Below are positions 1 through 6,136 of a stretch of 8,359 bases of DNA, piece after piece. Every line of letters starts with the position of its first letter. Position 1 is the first letter of the stretch. The translations under genes and the position numbers were made by a program. The notes beneath the pieces are model-generated. The model ran no database searches, was not told the DNA's origin, and saw only the letters and a program-made list of their open reading frames with translations. The DNA is from Pseudomonadota bacterium (GTDB taxonomy: Bacteria > Pseudomonadota > Gammaproteobacteria > Enterobacterales > Enterobacteriaceae): NCBI GenBank assembly GCA_023425455.1, contig JAFACP010000209.1, forward strand, positions 1 through 8,359, read 5' to 3'.

Positions 1-3000
1 GCCTGGCGTCGTGCCGAAACCGACGCCGTGCCGATGGTGCTCGAGCAGGCGCGTCTGCCGGACGCGATTGCCGCCCAGGCCCACAGCCTGGCGTATCAGT
101 TAGCCGAAAAACTGCGCAACCAGAAAACCGCCAGCGGCCGCGCCGGAATGGTTCAGAGCCTGCTGCAGGAGTTTTCCCTCTCCTCACAGGAGGGCGTCGC
201 GCTGATGTGTCTGGCGGAGGCCCTGCTGCGTATCCCGGACAAAGCCACCCGCGATGCGCTGATCCGCGACAAGATCAGCAACGGGAACTGGCAGTCACAC
301 ATTGGCCGCAGCCCGTCGCTGTTTGTTAACGCCGCCACCTGGGGTCTGCTGTTTACCGGCAGGCTGGTCTCAACCCACAACGAAGCCAATCTCTCCCGTT
401 CGCTGAATCGCATTATCGGCAAGAGCGGCGAGCCGCTGATCCGCAAGGGCGTGGACATGGCGATGCGCCTGATGGGCGAACAGTTTGTCACCGGGGAAAC
501 CATCGCTGAAGCGCTGGCCAACGCCCGCAAGCTGGAAGATAAGGGTTTCCGTTACTCCTACGATATGCTGGGTGAAGCCGCCCTCACCGCCGCCGATGCG
601 CAGGCCTATATGGTCTCTTATCAACAGGCGATCCACGCCATCGGCAAAGCGTCCAACGGGCGCGGCATTTATGAAGGCCCGGGCATTTCGATCAAGCTTT
701 CTGCCCTGCATCCGCGCTACAGCCGCGCGCAGTACGACCGGGTGATGGAAGAGCTTTATCCCCGTCTGAAGTCCCTGACCCTGCTGGCACGTCAGTACGA
801 TATCGGGCTCAACATTGATGCCGAAGAGGCCGACCGTCTGGAGATCTCCCTCGATCTGCTGGAGAAGCTGTGCTTTGAGCCGGAGCTGGCGGGCTGGAAC
901 GGCATTGGTTTTGTTATTCAGGCCTATCAGAAACGCTGCCCGTTCGTGATTGACTACCTGATTGACCTTGCCACCCGCAGCCGTCGCCGTCTGATGATCC
1001 GTCTGGTGAAAGGCGCCTACTGGGACAGCGAAATCAAACGCGCGCAGATGGACGGTCTGGAAGGTTATCCGGTCTATACCCGTAAGGTGTACACCGACGT
1101 CTCCTACCTCGCCTGCGCGAAAAAACTGCTCAGCGTGCCGAACCTGATCTACCCGCAGTTCGCAACGCACAACGCCCATACGCTGGCGGCAATCTACAGC
1201 CTGGCCGGGCAAAACTACTATCCGGGCCAGTATGAGTTCCAGTGTCTGCACGGCATGGGTGAGCCGCTGTACGAGCAGGTCACCGGGAAAGTGGCGGAGG
1301 GCAAACTGAACCGTCCGTGCCGTATTTACGCGCCGGTGGGCACCCATGAAACCCTGCTGGCCTATCTGGTGCGTCGTCTGCTGGAAAACGGCGCAAACAC
1401 CTCCTTCGTCAACCGGATCGCTGACACCACCCTGCCGCTCGACGAACTGGTTGCCGACCCGGTGCAGGCGGTGGAAAAAATGGCGGCGCAGGAAGGCCAG
1501 CTGGGTCTGCCGCATCCGAAAATCGCCCTGCCGCGCGAGCTGTACGGTGCCGGACGCGTCAACTCATCGGGGCTGGATCTGGCGAACGAACACCGTCTGG
1601 CATCGCTCTCTTCGGCGCTGCTCAACAGCGCCCTGCAGAAGTGGCAGGCCAAACCGATCCTTGAGCAGGCCGTGGCTGACGGCGAAATGCAGCCGGTGAT
1701 TAACCCGGCCGAGCCAAAAGATATCGTCGGCTTTGTGCGCGAAGCGACGGAACAAGAGGTTGAGCTGGCGCTCGACAGCGCGGTCAACAACGCGCCAATC
1801 TGGTTTGCCACCCCGCCGCAGGAGCGTGCCGCCATTCTCGAACGCGCGGCGGTGCTGATGGAAGATCAGATGCAGTCGCTGATTGGCGTTCTGGTGCGCG
1901 AAGCGGGTAAAACCTTCAGTAACGCCATCGCGGAAGTGCGTGAGGCGGTCGATTTCCTGCACTATTACGCAGGCCAGGTGCGGGATGATTTCGACAACGA
2001 GACGCACCGCCCGCTCGGCCCGGTGGTCTGTATCAGCCCGTGGAACTTCCCGCTGGCGATCTTTACCGGTCAGATTGCCGCTGCACTTGCCGCAGGTAAC
2101 AGCGTGCTGGCCAAACCGGCGGAGCAAACCCCGCTGATTGCCGCTCAGGGGATCGCGATTCTGCTGGAAGCGGGTGTCCCGGCAGGCGTGGTACAACTGC
2201 TGCCAGGCCGGGGCGAAACGGTTGGCGCGAAGCTGACCTCCGATAGCCGCGTACGCGGGGTGATGTTCACCGGCTCCACCGAGGTCGCGACCTTGCTGCA
2301 GCGCAACATTGCCACCCGTCTGGATGCGCAGGGTCGCCCGACGCCGCTGGTGGCGGAAACCGGCGGGATGAACGCGATGATCGTCGACTCCTCCGCCCTG
2401 ACCGAGCAGGTGGTGGTCGACGTGCTGGCCTCTGCTTTCGACAGCGCCGGTCAACGCTGTTCCGCCCTGCGCGTGCTGTGCCTGCAGGATGATATAGCCG
2501 ACCACACCCTGAAGATGCTGCGCGGTGCGATGGCCGAATGCCGGATGGGCAACCCGGGCCGCCTCACCACCGATATCGGACCGGTTATCGACGCGGAAGC
2601 CAAAGGGAATATCGAAAACCACATTCAGGTAATGCGCGCCAAAGGCCGTCCGGTCTTCCAGGCGGTGCGCGAAAACAGTGAAGATGCCCGCGAATGGCAA
2701 ACCGGCACCTTCGTGCCGCCGACGCTGATTGAGCTGGCAAGCTTCGACGAGCTGAAAAAAGAGGTCTTCGGCCCGGTTCTGCACGTGGTGCGTTACCAGC
2801 GCAACGCGCTGCATGAGCTGGTCGGCCAGATCAATGCCTCCGGCTACGGCCTGACGCTGGGGGTGCATACCCGCATCGATGAAACCATCGCCCAGGTCAC
2901 CGGCAGCGCCAAAGTGGGCAACCTGTACGTGAACCGCAATATGGTGGGCGCCGTCGTCGGCGTGCAGCCGTTCGGCGGTGAAGGCTTATCCGGAACCGGT

Positions 3001-3672
3001 CCGAAAGCGGGCGGTCCGCTGTACCTGTATCGTCTGCTGGCGAACCGTCCGGAGAATGCGCTGGGCGTCACCCTTGCGCGTCAGGATGCGGAACGTCCGG
3101 TGGATGCGCAGTTGAAAACGGTGCTGACGCAGCCGCTGAGCGCGCTGATCGACTGGGCGGAAAAACGTCCTGAACTGCGCGCCCTCTGCCAGCAGTATGG
3201 CGAACTGGCGCAGGCCGGCACCCAGCGTCTTCTGCCTGGCCCTACCGGCGAGCGCAACACCTGGACGTTAATGCCGCGCGAGCGGGTGCTGTGCGTGGCC
3301 GACAATGAGCAGGACGCGCTGATTCAGCTGGCCGCCGCCACCGCCACCGGCTGCGAAGTGCTGTGGACGGAAGACGCCCTGCACCGCGACCTGGCGAAAC
3401 AGCTGCCGAAGGCGGTCTCCGCGCGCATTCGCTTTGCCAAAGCCGACACCCTGCTCGCCCAGCCGTTTGACGCCGTCATCTATCATGGCGACTCCGATCA
3501 GCTGCGCGAACTGTGCGAACAGGTTGCCTCGCGCAGCGGCGCAATCATCTCGGTTCAGGGCTTCGCCCGCGGTGAAACCAACCTGCTGCTGGAACGTTTG
3601 TACGTCGAGCGCTCGTTGAGCGTCAACACCGCCGCGGCCGGGGGTAACGCAAGCCTGATGACCATCGGTTAA
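1..3672 (+). CDS. putA: Bifunctional proline dehydrogenase / P5C dehydrogenase PutA (5'-truncated by window edge)
   Basis: PutA oxidises proline to pyrroline-5-carboxylate with FAD, then oxidises the hydrolysed product to glutamate with NAD+, at the inner membrane face. The frame is open from base 1, so the ATG at 28 is internal. About 1223 residues are present; adding 97 gives E. coli numbering (1320 residues, from memory). Proline dehydrogenase barrel residues are intact: Lys329 (codon 694), Asp370 (817), Tyr540 (1327), Arg555-Arg556 (1372-1377). The aldehyde dehydrogenase half shows SPWNFPLAIF (from ~2032), FTGSTEVA (~2269), catalytic Glu883 (2356), nucleophile Cys917 in GQRCSALR (2458) and FGGEGLSGTG near 2970. 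The C-terminal domain runs to the stop. The N-terminal ribbon-helix-helix domain, which in E. coli makes PutA repress the put genes, and the put control region lie outside the window. No frameshift or missing catalytic residue is seen. Confidence 0.98.
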   Translation, partial: AWRRAETDAVPMVLEQARLPDAIAAQAHSLAYQLAEKLRNQKTASGRAGMVQSLLQEFSLSSQEGVALMCLAEALLRIPDKATRDALIRDKISNGNWQSHIGRSPSLFVNAATWGLLFTGRLVSTHNEANLSRSLNRIIGKSGEPLIRKGVDMAMRLMGEQFVTGETIAEALANARKLEDKGFRYSYDMLGEAALTAADAQAYMVSYQQAIHAIGKASNGRGIYEGPGISIKLSALHPRYSRAQYDRVMEELYPRLKSLTLLARQYDIGLNIDAEEADRLEISLDLLEKLCFEPELAGWNGIGFVIQAYQKRCPFVIDYLIDLATRSRRRLMIRLVKGAYWDSEIKRAQMDGLEGYPVYTRKVYTDVSYLACAKKLLSVPNLIYPQFATHNAHTLAAIYSLAGQNYYPGQYEFQCLHGMGEPLYEQVTGKVAEGKLNRPCRIYAPVGTHETLLAYLVRRLLENGANTSFVNRIADTTLPLDELVADPVQAVEKMAAQEGQLGLPHPKIALPRELYGAGRVNSSGLDLANEHRLASLSSALLNSALQKWQAKPILEQAVADGEMQPVINPAEPKDIVGFVREATEQEVELALDSAVNNAPIWFATPPQERAAILERAAVLMEDQMQSLIGVLVREAGKTFSNAIAEVREAVDFLHYYAGQVRDDFDNETHRPLGPVVCISPWNFPLAIFTGQIAAALAAGNSVLAKPAEQTPLIAAQGIAILLEAGVPAGVVQLLPGRGETVGAKLTSDSRVRGVMFTGSTEVATLLQRNIATRLDAQGRPTPLVAETGGMNAMIVDSSALTEQVVVDVLASAFDSAGQRCSALRVLCLQDDIADHTLKMLRGAMAECRMGNPGRLTTDIGPVIDAEAKGNIENHIQVMRAKGRPVFQAVRENSEDAREWQTGTFVPPTLIELASFDELKKEVFGPVLHVVRYQRNALHELVGQINASGYGLTLGVHTRIDETIAQVTGSAKVGNLYVNRNMVGAVVGVQPFGGEGLSGTGPKAGGPLYLYRLLANRPENALGVTLARQDAERPVDAQLKTVLTQPLSALIDWAEKRPELRALCQQYGELAQAGTQRLLPGPTGERNTWTLMPRERVLCVADNEQDALIQLAAATATGCEVLWTEDALHRDLAKQLPKAVSARIRFAKADTLLAQPFDAVIYHGDSDQLRELCEQVASRSGAIISVQGFARGETNLLLERLYVERSLSVNTAAAGGNASLMTIG

Positions 3673-3681
3673 TGCTATGCT
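3673..3681 (+). promoter_or_regulatory. Candidate extended -10 promoter for the LprI-like gene
   Basis: TGCTATGCT directly after the putA stop codon resembles an extended sigma-70 -10 element (TGn plus a 4/6 match to TATAAT). No convincing -35 box lies 16-18 bases upstream. A start about 7 bases downstream, near 3688, would fall inside the left arm of the hairpin that follows. The same 9-mer sits in front of rutR on the other strand. This is a pattern match only. Confidence 0.25.
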
Positions 3682-3682
3682 G

Positions 3683-3713
3683 ATAAGGCTCCAGAGACGG
3701 AGCCTTATTTATT
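3683..3713 (+). terminator. Hairpin after putA, probable intrinsic terminator or attenuator
   Basis: A perfect 10-bp inverted repeat, ATAAGGCTCC (3683-3692) and GGAGCCTTAT (3699-3708), encloses a 6-base loop and is followed by TTATT. It begins 11 bases after the putA stop. The U-tract is interrupted by an A, so termination may be only partial. The ribosome binding site of the next gene starts immediately after it (3714), so read-through could supply mRNA for that gene. Confidence 0.7.
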
Positions 3714-3722
3714 GGGAGAAGT

Positions 3723-4118
3723 ATGAAACAGTATCTCATTGCGGGCGCAGCACTGCTGCTGAGCACCAGCGCACTGGCTGACGAGTGCGCCGGCGCCAGC
3801 ACACAAACTGACCTCAACACCTGCACGGCACAGCAGTACCAGGCCGCCGATCACAAGCTCAACCAGACTTATCAGGCCGCCGTTAAACGTGCGCCAGCGC
3901 CGCAGCGCGAACTGCTGAAAAAGGCGCAGCAGGCGTGGATAGCCCTGCGCGACGCCGATTGCGCGTTTATCGCCTCCGGCAGCGAAGGCGGCAGCATTCA
4001 GCCGACGCTCGTCAACCAGTGTCTGGCCGATAAAACCGTGGAGCGTGAGGCTTTTCTCGCCTCGCTGCTGCAGTGCGAAGAGGGCGACCTGAGCTGCCCG
4101 CTTCCAGCGGCGAATTAA
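3723..4118 (+). CDS. Secreted LprI/DUF1311-family protein, lysozyme inhibitor-like
   Basis: This is a 131-residue exported protein. Residues 1-19 form a Sec signal peptide (Lys2, hydrophobic core 5-13, cleavage motif ALA before Asp20), so the mature protein of about 112 residues should be periplasmic; no lipobox is seen. The mature part fits the LprI N-terminal/DUF1311 pattern: DLNTC (30-34), YQAADHKLNQTY (39-50), AQQAWIALRDADC (68-80), a GGS turn (89-91) and QC (99-100). Six cysteines (22, 34, 80, 100, 118, 125) could form three disulfides. The family is named after a mycobacterial lysozyme-inhibiting lipoprotein; inhibition by this protein is not established. The start is supported by GGGAG at 3714-3718. 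It lies 50 bp after putA on the same strand and its stop overlaps that of rutR by 4 bases. Base composition matches its neighbours. From memory, E. coli K-12 lacks it at this place. Confidence 0.85.
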   Translation: MKQYLIAGAALLLSTSALADECAGASTQTDLNTCTAQQYQAADHKLNQTYQAAVKRAPAPQRELLKKAQQAWIALRDADCAFIASGSEGGSIQPTLVNQCLADKTVEREAFLASLLQCEEGDLSCPLPAAN

Positions 4119-4753
4119 CGCACGCGGATCCCTTCGATAATCATCCGCTGCACGTTTTCCAGCGTGCTGCGGAAAAAGGTTTCATCCTGCAGCGTTTTAC
4201 CGGTGACCGCCTCAACCTGGGCCGCAAAATCAGCGTAATGCTGCGTGGCGGCCCAAATCATAAAGATCAGATGATGTGGCTCAACCGGCGCGAGTTTTCC
4301 GCTGGCCACCCAGCCGGCGATGATCGCTGATTTATCGTCCACCAGCTGCTTTAAATCGCCGGTCAGCTCGGCCTTCAGCAGCGGCGCGCCCTGCAGCATC
4401 TCAAGGCAAAACAGCCTTGAGGCCTGCGGATAATCGCGGGATACCTCAAGCTTGAGGCGGATGTACTCCTCGATCGCCACCAGCGGCGTGAACTCTTCAC
4501 GAAAGGCCTTCAGCGGCGCCAGCCAGATATCGAGGATCTGCTGGAGCACCGCGACATAGAGCACCTCTTTTGACGGGTAGTAGTAGAGCAGATTGGTTTT
4601 GGAGACTCCCGCCTGCTCCGCGACTTGCTCCAGCCGCGTGCCGTGGATACCAAACTGCGAAAACGTCTCCAGCGCCGCGCTCAAAATAGCCTGCTTCTTG
4701 GCACTGACCGCCTGCGAACGTTTACCGGCCGTTTTCACTGCGCCTTGTGTCAT
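4115..4753 (-). CDS. rutR: Uracil/thymine-responsive TetR-family regulator RutR
   Basis: RutR is a dimeric repressor that binds palindromes of the type TTGACCAnnTGGTCAA and is released by uracil or thymine. In E. coli it represses rutABCDEFG and also acts on other pyrimidine and acid-resistance targets. The product is 212 residues, equal to E. coli RutR as I recall it, starting MTQGAVKTAGKRS. The TetR DNA-binding domain spans about residues 17-77, with the helix-turn-helix around 39-58 and recognition helix SKTNLLYY (51-58). The ligand-binding domain follows, with near-identical stretches such as the one around DIWLAPLKAF. The start at 4753 is chosen because of its Shine-Dalgarno; an open frame continues to 4879 but would run through the operator. 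It is divergent from rutA and convergent with the LprI-like gene, with interlocking stop codons. A matching operator lies at 4861-4876. Confidence 0.97.
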   Translation of the reverse strand: MTQGAVKTAGKRSQAVSAKKQAILSAALETFSQFGIHGTRLEQVAEQAGVSKTNLLYYYPSKEVLYVAVLQQILDIWLAPLKAFREEFTPLVAIEEYIRLKLEVSRDYPQASRLFCLEMLQGAPLLKAELTGDLKQLVDDKSAIIAGWVASGKLAPVEPHHLIFMIWAATQHYADFAAQVEAVTGKTLQDETFFRSTLENVQRMIIEGIRVR

Positions 4754-4760
4754 ACCCGCT

Positions 4761-4766
4761 CTCCTT
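4761..4766 (-). promoter_or_regulatory. Ribosome binding site fixing the rutR start
   Basis: On the minus strand AAGGAG lies 7 bases before the ATG at 4753. This strong site selects that ATG over in-frame upstream starts reaching to 4879, which lack a comparable sequence and would give a 42-residue extension not found in the E. coli protein as I recall it. Confidence 0.8.
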
Positions 4767-4782
4767 ATTTTGCGTTGCCAAC

Positions 4783-4791
4783 AGCATAGCA
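4783..4791 (-). promoter_or_regulatory. Candidate rutR promoter (extended -10)
   Basis: Read on the minus strand, TGCTATGCT is an extended -10 element about 30 bases before the rutR ATG, giving a start near 4776 and a short leader. The -35 region is poor at all normal spacings. The distal NtrC-like site (4817-4833) would lie about 40-57 bases upstream of this start. Confidence 0.35.
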
Positions 4792-4816
4792 AAACCCCTG
4801 ACTTACCACGACATTC

Positions 4817-4833
4817 TGCACCGCCATCGCGCA
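4817..4833. promoter_or_regulatory. Distal NtrC-like binding site
   Basis: TGCACCGCCATCGCGCA matches 11 of the 15 defined positions of the NtrC consensus TGCACYAWNNTRGTGCA, including the outer TGCACY and GCA ends. Its centre (4825) is about 142 bp upstream of the inferred rut start and 34 bp, about three helical turns, from the proximal site. This resembles the NtrC enhancer of glnA, with sites near -108 and -140. Confidence 0.55.
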
Positions 4834-4850
4834 TGAGCGCCTGATTTTTG

Positions 4851-4867
4851 TGCACTATTTTTGACCT
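4851..4867. promoter_or_regulatory. Proximal NtrC-like binding site
   Basis: The left half TGCACTAT is a perfect NtrC half-site; the right half is weak, giving 11 of 15 defined positions overall. Its centre (4859) lies about 108 bp upstream of the inferred sigma-54 start. The last seven bases overlap the RutR operator, so both proteins could hardly occupy the DNA together without contact. Confidence 0.55.
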
Positions 4868-4876
4868 TTTGGTCCA
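4861..4876. promoter_or_regulatory. RutR operator
   Basis: TTGACCTTTTGGTCCA agrees with the RutR palindrome TTGACCAnnTGGTCAA at 12 of its 14 specified positions. It lies in the rutR-rutA intergenic region, centred about 98 bp upstream of the inferred rut start. That is too far upstream to block RNA polymerase directly, which points to interference with NtrC. It is well away from the candidate rutR promoter, so autoregulation is not evident. Confidence 0.88.
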
Positions 4877-4907
4877 CATTTATACGTTTCATTTCGCCAA
4901 CCAAAAG

Positions 4908-4919
4908 TTAACACGTTAA
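4908..4919. other. Short dyad between enhancer and promoter, function unknown
   Basis: TTAACACGTTAA has perfect 5-base inverted arms (TTAAC/GTTAA) around a 2-base centre, about 53 bp upstream of the inferred rut start. It lies in the AT-rich stretch 4877-4940, where IHF or intrinsic curvature would be expected to bend DNA at a sigma-54 promoter. I do not recognise it as a known operator. Confidence 0.25.
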
Positions 4920-4934
4920 TAACAAAGCCATTTT

Positions 4935-4962
4935 CAAAACTGGCATTGCGTTTGCAAAACTG
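4935..4962 (+). repeat. Two-copy direct repeat at the rut promoter
   Basis: CAAAACTG occurs at 4935-4942 and again at 4955-4962, exactly 20 bp apart, or about two helical turns. The copies touch the -24 and -12 elements of the sigma-54 promoter. It may be chance. Confidence 0.3.
4941..4956 (+). promoter_or_regulatory. Sigma-54 promoter of the rut operon
   Basis: TGGCATTGCGTTTGCA matches the -24/-12 consensus TGGCACrnnnnTTGCW, with the invariant GG (4942-4943) and GC (4954-4955) correctly separated by 10 bases. Only the C of TGGCAC and the purine after it differ. Transcription is inferred to begin near 4967, leaving a leader of about 78 bases before rutA at 5045. The E. coli rut operon is known to be NtrC- and sigma-54-dependent, which agrees. 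Confidence 0.88.
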
Positions 4963-5032
4963 CCTTCACGAGGCTGAACAGGATATGCAGGATGCAGCGC
5001 CACGTCTGACTTTCACCCCTGACACAGATGAA

Positions 5033-5038
5033 GAGAGG
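5033..5038 (+). promoter_or_regulatory. Ribosome binding site favouring the short rutA start
   Basis: GAGAGG lies 6 bases before the ATG at 5045, the best Shine-Dalgarno in this leader. The in-frame ATG at 4985 has only AGG two bases before it or GAGG 11 bases before it, and the ATG at 4946 lies inside the sigma-54 promoter. Confidence 0.7.
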
Positions 5039-5044
5039 TTCGTG

Positions 5045-6136
5045 ATGAAAATTGGCGTATTCGTACCTATCGGCAACAACGGCTGGCTCATCTCGACGAC
5101 CGCCCCGCAATACATGCCAACCTTTGAGCTGAATAAAGCCATCGTACAGAAGGCGGAGCATTACCATTTCGATTTTGCCCTGTCGATGATCAAACTGCGC
5201 GGTTTCGGCGGGAAAACCGAATTCTGGGATCACAACCTGGAGTCTTTCACCCTGATGGCGGGGCTGGCGGCGGTGACGTCGCGTATCCAGATCTACGCCA
5301 CCGCAGCCACGCTCACCCTGCCGCCGGCGATTGTCGCCCGTATGGCATCGACTATTGACACCATCTCCGGTGGTCGCTTTGGCGTAAACCTGGTGACCGG
5401 CTGGCAAAAACCGGAATACGAGCAGATGGGGCTCTGGCCTGGCGATGACTATTTCTCCCGCCGCTATGACTATCTGACCGAGTATGTTCAGGTGCTGCGC
5501 GATCTGTGGGGAACCGGCAAGAGCGATTTTAAGGGCGACTATTTCACCATGAACGACTGCCGCGTCAGCCCGCAGCCCTCTGCGCCTGTGAAGGTGATCT
5601 GCGCCGGGCAGAGCGACGCCGGGATGGAATTTTCAGCGAAGTACGCGGACTTCAACTTCTGCTTTGGCAAAGGCGTCAACACGCCGGCCGCGTTTGCACC
5701 CACCGCTGCGCGCATGAAAGAGGCGGCAGAGAAAACCGGCCGCGATGTGGGTTCGTATGTGCTGTTCATGGTGATTGCCGACGAGAGCGACGAGGCCGCC
5801 CGCGCCAAATGGGAGTGCTACAAGGCCGGTGCCGATGATGAGGCGCTGAGCTGGCTTACCGAACAGAGCCAGAAAGATACCCGCTCCGGCCCGGACACCA
5901 ACGTCCGCCAGATGGCTGACCCGACCTCCGCCGTCAACATCAATATGGGCACGCTGGTCGGCTCTTATGCCAGCGTCGCCAGAATGCTTGATGAGGTTGC
6001 CACGGTGCCGGGCACCGAAGGGGTGCTGCTCACCTTTGACGATTTCCTGACCGGGGTTGAAACCTTCGGCGAGCGTATTCAGCCGCTGATGCAGTGTCGC
6101 ACCCATATTCCCGCTGTCACCAGGGAGGTCGCGTAA
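5045..6136 (+). CDS. rutA: Pyrimidine monooxygenase RutA
   Basis: RutA is the first enzyme of the Rut pathway. With FMNH2 supplied by RutF and O2 it cleaves the uracil (or thymine) ring to the ureidoacrylate peracid, which becomes ureidoacrylate. The product is 363 residues with the TIM-barrel fold of bacterial luciferase-like, two-component flavin monooxygenases. Visible family stretches are the start [29 protein letters not shown] (55-69), and [19 protein letters not shown] (111-129). Positions recalled as FMN contacts are present: Ile49-Lys50, Asn115, Glu124, Arg140-Tyr141. The ATG at 5045 is chosen for its Shine-Dalgarno and length; an in-frame ATG at 4985 would add 20 residues. It is the first gene of the operon, about 78 bases downstream of the inferred sigma-54 start. 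Its TAA shares one base with the rutB ATG, so translation is probably coupled. Confidence 0.97.
   Translation: MKIGVFVPIGNNGWLISTTAPQYMPTFELNKAIVQKAEHYHFDFALSMIKLRGFGGKTEFWDHNLESFTLMAGLAAVTSRIQIYATAATLTLPPAIVARMASTIDTISGGRFGVNLVTGWQKPEYEQMGLWPGDDYFSRRYDYLTEYVQVLRDLWGTGKSDFKGDYFTMNDCRVSPQPSAPVKVICAGQSDAGMEFSAKYADFNFCFGKGVNTPAAFAPTAARMKEAAEKTGRDVGSYVLFMVIADESDEAARAKWECYKAGADDEALSWLTEQSQKDTRSGPDTNVRQMADPTSAVNINMGTLVGSYASVARMLDEVATVPGTEGVLLTFDDFLTGVETFGERIQPLMQCRTHIPAVTREVA

Noticed and set aside
28..30. ATG at 28 as the putA start
   Set aside because: The same frame is open back to base 1 and encodes residues typical of PutA before it; the gene is cut by the window edge.
370..2868. Long minus-strand open frames opposite putA (370-1515 and 1564-2868)
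   Set aside because: They mirror the GC-rich codon pattern of putA, have histidine/arginine/glutamine-rich compositions typical of antisense frames, show no recognisable family, and putA itself is intact.
4073..4330. Plus-strand 85-residue frame across the LprI-like gene end and rutR
   Set aside because: It overlaps two well-supported genes in another frame and shows no family features.
4848..4866. Possible CRP site near the proximal NtrC-like site
   Set aside because: Only one TGTG-like half is present and the other half does not match TCACA.
4754..4879. N-terminal extension of RutR by 42 residues
   Set aside because: It would cross the RutR operator and NtrC-like site, lacks a Shine-Dalgarno, and exceeds the 212-residue length known for RutR; the ATG at 4753 has AAGGAG.
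4920..4932. Possible IHF site in the rut enhancer-promoter spacer
   Set aside because: The best match to WATCAANNNNTTR has mismatches in both conserved blocks; too weak to annotate.
4946..4984. ATG at 4946 as the rutA start
   Set aside because: It lies within the -24/-12 promoter, upstream of the inferred start of transcription, so it would not be in the mRNA.
4934..5407. Minus-strand 157-residue frame over the rut promoter and the start of rutA
   Set aside because: It is a shadow of rutA, arginine- and glycine-rich, with no recognised family.
6094..6135. ATG at 6094 as the rutB start
   Set aside because: It is inside the 3' end of rutA; the ATG at 6136 has GGGAGG at good spacing and gives the known 230 residues.
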